Source: Bacteroidota bacterium (GTDB lineage: Bacteria > Bacteroidota > Bacteroidia > UBA4408). Taken from it: 64,000 nt of DNA. The translations under genes and the position numbers were made by a program. The DNA is taken from positions 492,887 to 556,886 of the forward strand of contig JADKCP010000004.1 in the NCBI GenBank assembly GCA_016718805.1. The letters are read 5' to 3'. Positions 18,817-28,600 of the stretch are shown piece after piece; within the stretch, counting starts at the first letter, position 1; every line of letters begins with the position of its first letter. The notes under the pieces were generated by a model. The model was not told where the DNA came from. It saw only the letters and a program-made list of their open reading frames with translations, and searched no databases.

Positions 18817-19533
18817 ATGAAAAATAAAATTAACCAACTTGTGCTTTTTAGTATTGCTATTTTGATATTGTTTAACTGCGCCTGCACAACTATTGATGGC
18901 ACGGGACCGTTGGTTAGTCAAAAAAGAAACACGAATGAATTCAATGGAGTAATGCTCGATATGAGCGCCAACGTTTATTTGATACATGGCGATACTCCTT
19001 CGGTTATATTGCGTGCACAGCAAAATATTGCCGATGAAATTATTACCGAAATGGATGGTTCAACTTTAGTAATTAAAACAAAAAATTCTATTTCTACAAA
19101 TGAACCCATTGAGCTATGGCTTACACTCAAAACCATTGAAGAGGTTGAACTAAATGGTAGTGGGTCTATTACCAGCGAATCTGCTTTTAAATGCGAAAAA
19201 ACCCGTATTGATATTTCCGGAAGTGGAAAAATAAGCTTGGCACTAATGAACGAAAAACTTTCTGTGTCAATAAACGGTTCAGGTGATTTAAATTTAACAG
19301 GAAAGGTCACAGCAGCAGAACTTGAAGTTACGGGATCTGGAAATATACTTGCAGGTGATTGCGACATCGACGAATGCGAAGTGACTGTTTCGGGCTCAGG
19401 TATAGCCAAGTTACATGTTAACGAAAAACTTACGTCCGATATCAAGGGTAGCGGCTCGGTGCACTATTCTGGTAATCCACAAAAAGTTAAAAGTGAAATT
19501 AGTGGTAGCGGACAATTGCTAAAGGAAGATTGA
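18817..19533 (+). CDS. Lipoprotein with GIN/DUF2807 auto-transporter adhesin-like domain
   Basis: The 238-residue protein has a lipoprotein signal with lipobox ILFNC near residue 21. The rest is a DUF2807 ('putative auto-transporter adhesin, head GIN') beta-solenoid. It is recognised by the repeated G-S-G rungs (ELNGSGSI, DISGSGKI, SINGSGDL, EVTGSGNI, TVSGSGIA, DIKGSGSV, EISGSGQL) spaced about 20 residues apart. Such proteins are common, functionally obscure cell-envelope lipoproteins of Bacteroidota. There is no close operon partner; the promoter of the next gene overlaps its 3' end. Confidence 0.85.
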   Translation: MKNKINQLVLFSIAILILFNCACTTIDGTGPLVSQKRNTNEFNGVMLDMSANVYLIHGDTPSVILRAQQNIADEIITEMDGSTLVIKTKNSISTNEPIELWLTLKTIEEVELNGSGSITSESAFKCEKTRIDISGSGKISLALMNEKLSVSINGSGDLNLTGKVTAAELEVTGSGNILAGDCDIDECEVTVSGSGIAKLHVNEKLTSDIKGSGSVHYSGNPQKVKSEISGSGQLLKED

Positions 19534-19546
19534 ATTTGTATTTTTG
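19516..19546 (+). promoter_or_regulatory. Putative promoter for the WG-repeat gene
   Basis: TTG at 19516-19518, a 20-bp spacer, and TATTTTTG at 19539-19546 match the Bacteroidota promoter consensus in both sequence and spacing. The element overlaps the stop codon region of the preceding gene and gives a leader of about 50 nt. Confidence 0.55.
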
Positions 19547-19598
19547 AGCTAGTTAATTTCGAATTTTAAGAACTTTTTAGCAACAATATTTTATTAAA

Positions 19599-20069
19599 AT
19601 GAAGAAAATACTTTTTGTACTTTTTGCTTTTGCATCCTTTTTAGTAACGGCTCAACAAACCGTAATTTCTGCAAAGTATGATAACATTGGTAAGTTTTAC
19701 AATGGTATTGCTATAGTTCGTTTAAATGGTAAAGTGGGTGCAATTAATAGCGATGGTAAAGAAGTTATTAAACCCGAATGGGACAAACTAACCGGGTTCG
19801 GAAACGACGGGATTGCTTTTGCACATAAAGATGGCTTAGTTGGGCTGATTTCAAAAAACGGGAAAATTTTGTTGAAACCAAATTATCAGCGCATCAGCAA
19901 TTTTAAATTTGGAAAAGCAACAATTACCAAAGATAATTTGATTGGTTTGGTAGATAATACCGGTAAAATATTGATAGAACCTAAATATCAAAAATTGGTT
20001 ATTGAAAAGGGTGATTTAATTCGGGCTACCGAAAATGGAACCGAAGTGCTTTTAAAGTCGGCAAAATAA
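19599..20069 (+). CDS. WG-repeat exported protein
   Basis: The 156-residue protein has a signal peptide (MKKILFVLFAFASFLVTAQ) and then about five WG-type repeats: VRLNGKVGAINSDGKEVIKPEWD, AHKDGLVGLISKNGKILLKPNY, ITKDNLIGLVDNTGKILIEPKY. This fits the WG_beta_rep/KWG family, whose members are secreted or periplasmic and of unknown biochemical role. It has its own putative promoter, so it is probably monocistronic. Confidence 0.8.
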   Translation: MKKILFVLFAFASFLVTAQQTVISAKYDNIGKFYNGIAIVRLNGKVGAINSDGKEVIKPEWDKLTGFGNDGIAFAHKDGLVGLISKNGKILLKPNYQRISNFKFGKATITKDNLIGLVDNTGKILIEPKYQKLVIEKGDLIRATENGTEVLLKSAK

Positions 20070-20549
20070 ATCCAAAAAACTAGTTGTTTTTATTCACTAA
20101 ATTCGTTCTAATTCAAGCTGGGTGTAGCAATTGATTTCAGTGATTTAAGGATATACTTTGAGTCTTTTTTATGCACTAGTTTTGATAGTTGAAAATCAGC
20201 ATAAAAATGAATTAACTTTTGCCGGTATACTTGCTGCAACAATCGCAATTACATCCCATTTCGTTTTAAACTTCATGACTTCGAAAAGCAAAGGAGATCG
20301 CATCTACAACAGCCATTTAGGAATAAGAAACTGCTTTTTTTCGAATTACATTTTCATTTTTTGCTACCTTCGCAACTCAATTAAATTTGGTTGTTTCCGT
20401 TAATCGCTTTCAATTCTCTTTTATTTGATTGAGCAAGAAGCAGATTGTTTTTCTAAAATCAGTGATGTTATTTTTGTTACGTAGTTTTAGAAAGTGGCAT
20501 TTTTGTCTTGAGTAGAACAGTTGGCTAAACAAAAAGAATAAATAAACTT
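20070..20549. other. 480-bp intergenic region; only a promoter is visible
   Basis: I see no convincing gene here. A TTG-initiated frame (20158-20403, 81 codons) has a hydrophobic start but no recognisable family and is probably fortuitous. TACCTTCG at about 20373-20380 is a one-mismatch -7 element of unknown use. The promoter for the next gene lies at 20445-20476. Confidence 0.4.
20445..20476 (+). promoter_or_regulatory. Putative promoter of the isomerase-lipB-phnA-like operon
   Basis: TTG at 20445-20447 is followed after 21 bp by TATTTTTG (20469-20476), a full match to TAnnTTTG. This would give a leader of about 70 nt before the ATG at 20550. Confidence 0.55.
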
Positions 20550-21533
20550 ATGAAAAAACTAGTTGAAGAGTTTTCAAAAGAATTAAGCGCTTCCTTTCAA
20601 ATTAGCGAGGCTGCAATCTTAACAAAATCAAGCGATGCAATACACAATGTGTTTATTTCAGGTTGTGGAGGTTCAGGAATTGGTGGAACCATTGTTGCCG
20701 AATTAGTAGCTGGCGAAGCTACCGTGCCAATTACCGTTAACAAAGACTACTTTATTCCGGCTTTTGTTTCTAAAAACACATTGGCAATTATTTGTTCATA
20801 TAGTGGAAACACCGAAGAAACTATAAGTGCAATGGAGTTTGCTAGCAAACAAAAAGCAAAAATTGTTTGTGTTACTTCTGGTGGTAAAATTGCAGAGATG
20901 GCAAAAGCTGCCGGATACGATTGCATATTTATCCCTCCCGGTCGACCGCCTCGCGCTAGTTTTGGATATTCCGGACTGCAACTTTTTAAAATTTTGCACT
21001 TCAACGGTATAATTAGTGATGCCTATAAAAACGATTTATTAAACGCTATTAAATTGCTCGATGCAGAAGAAAGCGACATACAAAAAACCGCTTTGGAAGT
21101 GGCACAAAAATTTGTTGGTAAAACTCCTGTAATATATACTCTTGGGGCTACTGAGGGTGTTGCTGTGCGCTTTCGCCAACAAATTAACGAAAATGGAAAA
21201 ATGCTTTGCTGGCACCATGTTATCCCCGAAATGAATCACAATGAATTAGTTGGTTGGACACATAAAAACGACAATCTTATAGTTTGTGCTATTCGCAATA
21301 AGAACGATTTTTATCGTTCAGTAAAACGCCTGGAAGTGAATAAATCAGTATTTGAAAAATACACCCCACACTATGTTGAATTGCATAGTAAAGGCGATTC
21401 TAAAATTGAAAATGCTTTGTATCACATCCATTTGGGAGATTGGATTAGTTGTTTTATTGCCGATATTAATAAAATTGATGCTACAGAAGTAAATGTGATC
21501 AATCACTTAAAAAATGAGTTGGCAAAAATTTAA
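20550..21533 (+). CDS. SIS-domain bifunctional phosphoglucose/phosphomannose isomerase
   Basis: The 327-residue cytosolic protein has two SIS domains. The first contains the phosphosugar-binding loop FISGCGGSGIGGTIVAEL (about residues 34-51) and SYSGNTEETISA (about 90-101). The second carries YTLGATEGVAVRFRQQINEN (about 195-214) and HVIPEMNHNELVGW (about 227-240), typical of the archaeal/Bacteroidota PGI/PMI family, where the EMNHNE segment is part of the active site. It is predicted to interconvert glucose 6-phosphate and mannose 6-phosphate with fructose 6-phosphate. It is the first gene of a compact operon with lipB (13-bp gap). Confidence 0.85.
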   Translation: MKKLVEEFSKELSASFQISEAAILTKSSDAIHNVFISGCGGSGIGGTIVAELVAGEATVPITVNKDYFIPAFVSKNTLAIICSYSGNTEETISAMEFASKQKAKIVCVTSGGKIAEMAKAAGYDCIFIPPGRPPRASFGYSGLQLFKILHFNGIISDAYKNDLLNAIKLLDAEESDIQKTALEVAQKFVGKTPVIYTLGATEGVAVRFRQQINENGKMLCWHHVIPEMNHNELVGWTHKNDNLIVCAIRNKNDFYRSVKRLEVNKSVFEKYTPHYVELHSKGDSKIENALYHIHLGDWISCFIADINKIDATEVNVINHLKNELAKI

Positions 21534-21546
21534 CCTGCTGTAAGCA

Positions 21547-22275
21547 ATGCAAACAGTTATTTTTCGCGATTTAGGATTGATGGAGTATCAGGATGCATGG
21601 ACGTATCAGGAAAATCTGTTTGCACAAATAATTGCGCAAAAAATGAGCAATCGTGAGGCGCTAGATAATAACTCACAACCAACAAAAAACTATTTATTGT
21701 TTTGCGAACATCCTCCGGTTTATACACTTGGAAAGAGCGGTTCCGAAAAAAATTTATTGATTAGTAAACAAGAATTATCTGAAAATAACATTGGGTACTT
21801 TCCCATTAACCGTGGCGGCGACATTACCTTTCATGGTCCGGGTCAGTTAGTAGGCTACCCTATTTTAGATTTGGACAATTTTTTTACCGACGTACATAAA
21901 TACTTACGATTTCTTGAAGAAGCCATAATATTAACACTCGCCGATTTTGGATTAGTTGGAGAACGGTATCCCGGTTATACAGGAGTTTGGTTGGATGCAA
22001 GTCATCCTGAAAAAGCGCGAAAAATTTGCGCCATGGGAGTACGGTGTAGTCGTTGGGTTACAATGCACGGTTTTGCATTAAATGTTTCAACAAATCTCGA
22101 TTTCTTTAACCAAATTGTTCCTTGCGGGATAAGCAACAAGGCCGTTACCTCAATAGAAAAGGAGTGCGTTAAAAAAATTGAAATGCCCCTCGTAAAAGAA
22201 CGTTTAAAAACTCACTTTCAAAATCTGTTTGAGTGTATGCTTCAACCAGAAAATTATTCATTAGTTACAAATTAA
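21547..22275 (+). CDS. lipB: Octanoyl-[acyl-carrier-protein]:protein N-octanoyltransferase LipB
   Basis: The 242-residue protein transfers octanoyl groups from acyl-carrier protein to lipoyl domains, the first step of lipoate synthesis. Family motifs are clear: CEHPPVYTLGKSG (53-65), NRGGDITFHGPGQLVGYP (88-105), KICAMGVRCSRWVTMHGFALNV (159-180) and the catalytic region IVPCGISNKAVTS (190-202). The expected catalytic pair is Lys159 and Cys193. Length is normal. It lies 13 bp after the isomerase gene and 9 bp before the PhnA-like gene, so it is probably co-transcribed. Confidence 0.93.
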   Translation: MQTVIFRDLGLMEYQDAWTYQENLFAQIIAQKMSNREALDNNSQPTKNYLLFCEHPPVYTLGKSGSEKNLLISKQELSENNIGYFPINRGGDITFHGPGQLVGYPILDLDNFFTDVHKYLRFLEEAIILTLADFGLVGERYPGYTGVWLDASHPEKARKICAMGVRCSRWVTMHGFALNVSTNLDFFNQIVPCGISNKAVTSIEKECVKKIEMPLVKERLKTHFQNLFECMLQPENYSLVTN

Positions 22276-22284
22276 TACATTCAT

Positions 22285-22494
22285 ATGGAAGTTAAAGACA
22301 GCAATGGAAACTTACTGAATACCGGTGACTCGGTTACAGTTATAAAAAGTTTAAAAGTAAAAGGATTATCTACAGATATAAAGCGCGGTCAAGTAGTAAA
22401 AAACATACGACTTACCGATAATGAGCATGAAATTGAAGGAAAAGTAAATGGAACTCTACTGGTGTTGAAAACTGAGTTTTTGAAAAAAGCTTAG
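22285..22494 (+). CDS. Short PhnA-like protein (C-terminal PhnA domain only)
   Basis: The 69-residue protein matches the C-terminal SH3-like domain of PhnA/YjdM: VKDSNGNLLNTGDSVTVIKSLKVKG, then KRGQVVKNIRLTDNEHEIEGKVNG and LVLKTEFLKK. The N-terminal zinc-ribbon of full-length PhnA is absent; such short versions are common in Bacteroidota. Despite the historical 'alkylphosphonate uptake' name, the function is unproven. It is the last gene of the isomerase-lipB operon. Confidence 0.8.
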   Translation: MEVKDSNGNLLNTGDSVTVIKSLKVKGLSTDIKRGQVVKNIRLTDNEHEIEGKVNGTLLVLKTEFLKKA

Positions 22495-22667
22495 TTTCAA
22501 GCCTAATAGCGTACAGGAAAAACTTTTACACGTACACCTAAAAACAAGCATTCCTGCTATTCAATAACAAAGCCGCAGTGTTTTTGTAATAAGTTTAGTG
22601 CGCTTCTTTTTATTTACCGCATATTTTCATTTGAATAAAAACGTATCTTCGAGTTAAATAAATAGTA

Positions 22668-23825
22668 ATGAAAATTGCTAAACAACTACTTAAATGGATT
22701 GTAATTATACTTGTGGTAGCAAGCATTTCGTTGGCTATTAGTGGTAAAACATATTTGTTTAAAGCAATTGCAAATACTTATTTAAAAGGGCGTTCAGGAC
22801 CCTCAATTAGCGAATATAAAATTTTTAGCTACCATACTGTTTTAAACGACTCTGCTCAAAACTGGCCCTCTGCAAGAGATTTCAATAAAAATAAACTCAG
22901 CGCCGAACAACGTGTTGAATTTGAAGACTATAAAACCACTGCTTTTCTTGTGTTGAAAAACGATTCAGTGAAATACGAAGAATATTGGGATGGATTTAGT
23001 GATACATCGCATACTAATTCATTTTCAATGGGTAAAAGTATTGTGAGTATTTTAGTTGGAATTGCAATTGATGAACATAAAATTAAAAGTGTTGATCAGC
23101 CCATTGTTGATTTTATTCCCGAATTTGCTGTTGGTGCAAATGCAAAAGTTACCGTGAAACATTTGCTTACTATGAGTTCCGGGATTAATTTCGATGAAGA
23201 TTATATTAACCCTTTTGCTTATCCGGCTGCAGCCTATTATGGCTCCGATTTAAAAGCATTAACATACGATTATCAAGTAACCGAAGAACCCGGAAAAAAC
23301 TGGAAATACCTGAGCGGGAATACCGAATTACTCGGATTTGTGTTGGAGAAAGCAACCGGTAAAAGTATTAGTGAATACGCCTCCGAAAAACTTTGGAAAC
23401 CAATGGGAGCTAATCATCCGGCATATTGGAGTTTGGATCACGAAGGAGGAGTTGAAAAAGCATATTGTTGTTTTAACAGCAATGCTCGCGACTTTGCTCG
23501 CTTTGGTTCGCTTTACTTACATCAAGGTTCATGGAAAGGAAAGCAATTAGTTTCGAAACAGTATGTTCAAGAATCAATTCGGGCTGCCGATTTAATCGAC
23601 GACAATGGTGGCAAAAACAATAAATACGGGTATAGTTGGTGGTTGCTGAATTACAAAAATCATCCAATTTATTACATGCGTGGAATTTTAGGGCAATATG
23701 TTTTTGTAATTCCTGATAAAAATATGGTAGTGGTGCGCTTAGGACACAAACGATCAACAGAAAAAATAAACGACCATCCAAAAGATGTATACCTCTTTTT
23801 GGACGCTGCTCTTGCAATGGATTAA
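22668..23825 (+). CDS. Membrane-anchored serine hydrolase, beta-lactamase class C/PBP4* family
   Basis: The 385-residue protein has an N-terminal membrane segment or uncleaved signal at about 8-27. The beta-lactamase-fold domain has the catalytic tetrad SMGK (Ser120-Lys123, SxxK), a YLSGN segment matching the Tyr motif, and conserved helices after HLLTMSSGINFDED. Near the C-terminus GYSWWL and MRGILGQYVFVIPDKNMVVVRLGH supply the usual last motif region. Family members include esterases, D-aminopeptidases and peptidoglycan hydrolases; the substrate cannot be told. The next gene starts three bases after its stop, suggesting co-expression. Confidence 0.85.
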   Translation: MKIAKQLLKWIVIILVVASISLAISGKTYLFKAIANTYLKGRSGPSISEYKIFSYHTVLNDSAQNWPSARDFNKNKLSAEQRVEFEDYKTTAFLVLKNDSVKYEEYWDGFSDTSHTNSFSMGKSIVSILVGIAIDEHKIKSVDQPIVDFIPEFAVGANAKVTVKHLLTMSSGINFDEDYINPFAYPAAAYYGSDLKALTYDYQVTEEPGKNWKYLSGNTELLGFVLEKATGKSISEYASEKLWKPMGANHPAYWSLDHEGGVEKAYCCFNSNARDFARFGSLYLHQGSWKGKQLVSKQYVQESIRAADLIDDNGGKNNKYGYSWWLLNYKNHPIYYMRGILGQYVFVIPDKNMVVVRLGHKRSTEKINDHPKDVYLFLDAALAMD

Positions 23826-23827
23826 CT

Positions 23828-24232
23828 ATGATAAAAGATATTCCTGAATTAAAAGTGGAAGATGTGGCGCTTGCCATTGTTAAAGAAGAAAATGAATACT
23901 CAGAAACCATTTGGAATTCCTACCTCATTAACTTAAAAAAACGTGCACTGGATGCTGTTTTAGTAACAAGTACCGGTTATGGTATTTTAAATGAAGAAAA
24001 GGTTAATACTTCTACTTTACGCCACTTTTTAGATACTGTTCAACCCAATACTTTTGTAAAAATTGAACCTATTATTGAAGATGTATTTGGCCTAAATAAC
24101 GAATATTGGGTTAGTTTTTACCTCGATAAAAAACTTTACGATAAGAAGTTTATTTTTCTTCCGGAAACTATACTTGAAGAAAACCTCATTAATATTCCGG
24201 TGATTAATAAAAAGGGTGTCATGATTAAATAA
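23828..24232 (+). CDS. Conserved hypothetical protein of Bacteroidota
   Basis: The 134-residue soluble protein has no signal peptide or membrane segment. Its sequence (NSYLINLKKRALDAVLVTSTGYG, TSTLRHFLDTV, EYWVSFYLDKKLYDKKFIFLPETI) looks like a small conserved Bacteroidota protein that I recall seeing in housekeeping contexts, without a known function. It begins three bases after the serine hydrolase gene. No domain can be named with confidence. Confidence 0.7.
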   Translation: MIKDIPELKVEDVALAIVKEENEYSETIWNSYLINLKKRALDAVLVTSTGYGILNEEKVNTSTLRHFLDTVQPNTFVKIEPIIEDVFGLNNEYWVSFYLDKKLYDKKFIFLPETILEENLINIPVINKKGVMIK

Positions 24233-24261
24233 TTACTCCCAATCAACTGAAGCAACGCTTT

Positions 24262-25151
24262 CTAATCATTAACAATCACCAGCTTTTTAGATAAAACAGC
24301 ATCCGGCATCTCTATCTTCAAAAAATAAATACCAGCTTCTAAATTATTCAACAAAATTTCTGTTTGTCCCTTTTGTAAAGTTTCTGAGAATACAATTGCA
24401 CCCATCGCATTACTGATACTCATACTTTTTGCAGGATACGAATCCTCAAATTTCAGGTTTATTCTATCCTTGGCGGGATTGGGATATACCGAAAGTTTAG
24501 CTCCGGCGCTCTGCTTATCAATACCAACCGGAGTTACACTGAAATGAATATTTGCTCTACTTCCACTAGTATATAATGTACCCATTGTAGAAGTAGCACT
24601 AAATGAATGCGAAACAACAGCAGGACTAAAGCCTGAAGTAGCTGCCCAGTTTACAGCAGCTGTTCCTGCACCAGTACGCACCCAACGTGTTAAAACCATA
24701 ATATTGTCTGTTCCATTCCAACTATAAGGAGTTGAAAAAGTAAAATCTACCCAGCCAATTGAAGCCGGTAATCCAACTGCTGTATTGCTATAAACCAAAG
24801 TGGCACCAACCGACTCAACATCAAAATTTCCGGCACCTCCCGAAAAATTGGATAAGGTAGTTGGCTTCATATAAATTTCGAAACTGGCATCGTTCGTTAA
24901 ATAAGCTCCAACATCGTTTTTATACCAACCGGCACTTGTAAACAAACCCGGAGTGGCGCCATTTGCAACTAATTCTGATTGCTGATAAATACTTAAATTC
25001 CAACTATGTGTATTGCTACCTTTCCGCTACTAAAAATATAAATAGGGCCATATAATAAATTACTTACACCATTACCAATAGTAACAACCTGTGCCGATAA
25101 ATTATTCAATGCTAGTAAAAAGAAAGCTAGTATAAGTGTGTTTTTTTTCAT
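24262..25151 (-). CDS. Secreted protein with T9SS type A sorting domain (one frameshift)
   Basis: The start is the ATG at 25149-25151, which gives a signal peptide (MKKNTLILAFFLLALNNLSAQ). The frame breaks at 25021-25023, where a T run (A run on the coding strand) is one base short. Adding one base gives SSGKGSNTHSWNLSIYQQSEL and joins the frame that runs to 24262. The rest (about 190 residues) contains a beta-sandwich-like region (SWNGTDNIMVLTRWV) and a clear sorting domain: LSVYPNPAKDRINL, MSISNAMGAIVF, LEAGIYFLKI and KLVIVND. CAAAATTA at 25211-25218 (TAATTTTG on the coding strand) is a plausible -7 element. The restored length is about 296 residues. Its role is unknown. Confidence 0.75.
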
Positions 25152-25674
25152 GGTTAAATTGAAAGATTAATAATGACATTTCTCCCCTTTTATAAAAGAA
25201 TAGGGAAACTCAAAATTACAGCAATAGTAATTTCTCATGAGTAAGATTTTAATAAAATATACATTTTTATGAACAAAATAGTGATTGACCCTTATAAAAA
25301 CTACGTATAACTCAATGAATATGGGCGTTTCGAGCATACTAATCAGCAATTCATGTCAAATTCCAATCTTATTATCAGCTGTTTTTTGCCGATATATGTT
25401 GTTATTTTAACGATTAAATTTAATTAGGTATAAAATATAACTATATTTGTAGCTCATTTTTAGTGAATAGTGAAACCTATTTTACTTAACCGACGTAAAT
25501 AGGTCTGGAAAATTGAAATAAAACTTTATTGACTTTATCGAAACCCTCGAATATAGAGGGTTCTACTAAAAAATTTAAGTTTTACTTATTTATCCGCTAA
25601 CTAAACACAAGAAAATGACACCAGATTACAACAGAACAATTTTTGAAATTCAAAAATTAAAAAAAACAACCACC
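25152..25674. other. Intergenic/leader region between divergent T9SS cargo genes
   Basis: This gap of about 520 bp holds a -7 candidate for the rightward gene (TATATTTG, 25442-25449), one for the leftward gene (25211-25218), and two hairpins in the predicted leader of the rightward gene. No credible ORF or RNA gene was seen. The in-frame extension of the next gene to 25615 lacks coding character and precedes the signal peptide. Confidence 0.5.
25442..25562 (+). promoter_or_regulatory. Putative promoter -7 element and structured leader of the 25675 gene
   Basis: TATATTTG (25442-25449) matches TAnnTTTG, but no TTG lies at the right distance. Downstream, ACCTATTTTAC (25475-25485) pairs with GTAAATAGGT (25495-25504) with one bulge, and AACCCTC (25542-25548) pairs perfectly with GAGGGTT (25556-25562). 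Two hairpins in a leader of about 220 nt are more than expected for a plain 5' UTR here. Confidence 0.4.
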
Positions 25675-28600
25675 ATGAAAAAAGCTACAACTTTTCAAAA
25701 AAGTTGCATTGCCATTATTCTATTTTTTGGCATTGCCTTGAATAGTGTGTTTGCACAAACACCACTGTTCACCCAGAACTTTAATAGCTCGAGCACTCTT
25801 TCGAACTATATTAATAGTTCTAGTCCAAACAACGGACAGTTTAATGCCATCACCACCTCTAGTGGTATGACAGCCTCCATTACCGGAAGCGCACTTCAAT
25901 TTGTTAGAACTTCGGGAACAGGTTCGTTCTCCAGAACTACAAATTTTAGTCCGATACCTTCTGGAATCATTTACAAGTTCGACTTAAATGTTACTGCTTC
26001 CAGTCAAACTGGTACAGTTGCACGTTGGCAAGTTGGTGATGGTTTCGGTACCAACAATAGCAATGAAAGTTCAAACGATTGCTATGCTCAATTTGCTATT
26101 GATTTTAGAACAGGAAACAATTATCGAATAAATGATATATCGAATGGGAATACATCAAGTAATTTTAGTGGTGGAACTGTAAGAACTATTACTTGGGTTT
26201 TAAACAATTCAGGAAATACACTTTCATACAATGCTCCAGATGGAACAGTTAAAACGGTTTCTAACAACCGCACCGATTTATGGGTGGGTAACACACGTGT
26301 TATTACCGGAGCTGATGTTGAAGATAATGGAAATATTAGCGATTTGAAGTTTGTGTTCAGTAATGGAACCGGTACGGTAATTATGGATAACATTTTAATT
26401 ACCCAATACATTCCTGTAGTTACAACTCAACCAAGCGCTTCTCCTTCGGTATGTGCCGGAACAAGTGTAACTTTTACAGCTGCAGCAAGCGGTTTACCAA
26501 CACCTACGGTAAAATGGCAAAAAAATATTAGCAGCGTATGGACCGACATTTCAGGAGCAACTTCAAATACATATACCATTTCTACACCGGTTGTTGCAGA
26601 TGCCGGCCAATACCGCGCGCTATATACCAACAGTGAAGGTTCAACAGGAAGTAATACCTCTACTTTAACTGTTACTGCAATTCCAACAGGTGGATCAGTT
26701 AATTCAAGTGCGACTGTATGTTCTGGTTCAAATAGTGGAACATTAACCTTAAGTGGTAATACGGGTACCGTTCAAAAATGGCAATCATCAACCAACGGCG
26801 GTTCAAACTGGAATGATATTTCAAATACTTCTTCTTCACAAAATTACACGAACCTTTCAACAACTACTATGTATAGAGCAGTTGTTCAATCATCGGGTTG
26901 TACTGCAAATTCTGCAAGTGCAACAATTACTGTTAATCCAACTACTTCAATCACAACACAACCTACTAACAGCAGTGTTTGTCAAAACAGCAATGCGAGT
27001 TTTAACGTTGCTGCTAACGGTGTAGGCTTATCTTACCAATGGCAGGATAACAGTACAGGCAGTTTTGCTGATATTTCAGGTGCTACATCTGCCACACTTA
27101 ATTTAACTTCAGTAGGTGTTGCGATGAGTGGTCGCCAATATAAATGTATTGTTTCAGGAACCTGTGGTTCTGCAACTTCGAATACTGTTACTTTAACAGT
27201 TAGTACACCTAGTATTGGAGGCTCTGTTTCAACAAGTACTTCTGTTTGCGCTGGGTCTAATAGTGGTGTACTTACTTTAAGTGGGCATACTGGAACCGTT
27301 CAAAAATGGCAATCTTCTACAAACGGTGGTAGCAATTGGAACGATATTTCAAATACAAGTACCTCTCAATCTTATACAAATTTATCCACTACAACCATGT
27401 ATCGAGCTGTAGTGGTTAGTGGTGTATGTGCATCAGCAAATTCAACAGCTGCGACAATTACTGTAAATGCTTTACCTACTGCTTATACAGTTACAGGTGG
27501 TGGTTCATATTGTACAGGCGGTGCAGGTGTTTCAGTGGGTTTGTCGAATTCTCAAACTGGGGTTAACTATCAGTTAAAACTTGCCGGTATCAATACAGGA
27601 AGCCCTGTTGCCGGAACCGGTAGCGCAATTGGGTTTGGAATACATACTACAAGCGGTAACTACACGGTTGAAGCTACCAATACAAGCACAAGTTGTGTAA
27701 GTAACATGACAGGGAGTGCAAACATTAACATAAACCCTTTACCTACGGTAAGTTTAGCAGCTAGCACTATTGATTGTTTCAATTCGCTATTAACTGCAAC
27801 GAATTCGGGAGGAACTATGGCAACTGTTTCTGGAACAAATGGTACTGATTTTAGTATATCAGCTTTTGGAACATCAACTATCAGCAGTAGCATAACATTA
27901 CCTGCCGGATATTTAACTGCAGCATCTAATATAACAGTAACAATGAACATCGATCATACTGGAGCTGGCGATTTAGTTGCTACATTAATAAGTCCTTCTT
28001 GCGGTCAAACTGTATTGTTTAATCGTCCGGGTGGCTCAGGAAATGGGAACGATTTAGTAAATACTGCTGATTATGTTTTTGCTACTTCATTTGGAACAAC
28101 TTTTCCCGGTTCATCAGGTGGAGAAGTGCCTACTGGAAACTACAACGCTAGCTTTTCCGGTTTGACTTATCCATGTACAAACATAGCTGGAACCTGGACT
28201 TTGCAGATACAAGACATGCAATTCAGCAGAGGCGGAACCTTAAGAAGCTGGTCAATTGCTATTTCTAATGCTGGCGGATATACAACTGTATTTAACGGAC
28301 CTGCTTCGATAGGAACAACTTTAAACACTAATGTTTTAGCAACAGCAACTGTAACTCCTCCTAACGGAACAAACAGTTATACGGCAATTACTACTGATGC
28401 CAATGGTTGTGTTTCAGCTCCATCTAATTCAGTAAACGTTGTAATTGCTCCTACTTTTAGTTTATCCTCTCTACCAGCTTCTCAAGTAAGTTGTGTTGGA
28501 CAAACTGCAACATTTGATGTTGTTGCTAGCGGTAGTGGATTAAGCTATCAATGGAGAAAAGGCTTAAGTAATTTAAGCAACGGTGGAAATATAGCGGGCG

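Noticed and set aside
20089..20093. Terminator after the WG-repeat gene (aaaaactagttgttttt)
   Set aside because: Only about six A-T pairs with no G-C core; not a convincing terminator.
20158..20403. TTG-initiated 81-codon ORF
   Set aside because: There is no recognisable family, it uses a rare start, and the second half has a composition like random AT-rich DNA; probably intergenic.
22631..22651. Promoter for the serine hydrolase (TTG and TATCTTCG)
   Set aside because: The spacer is only 10 bp and the -7 box has a mismatch; too weak to annotate.
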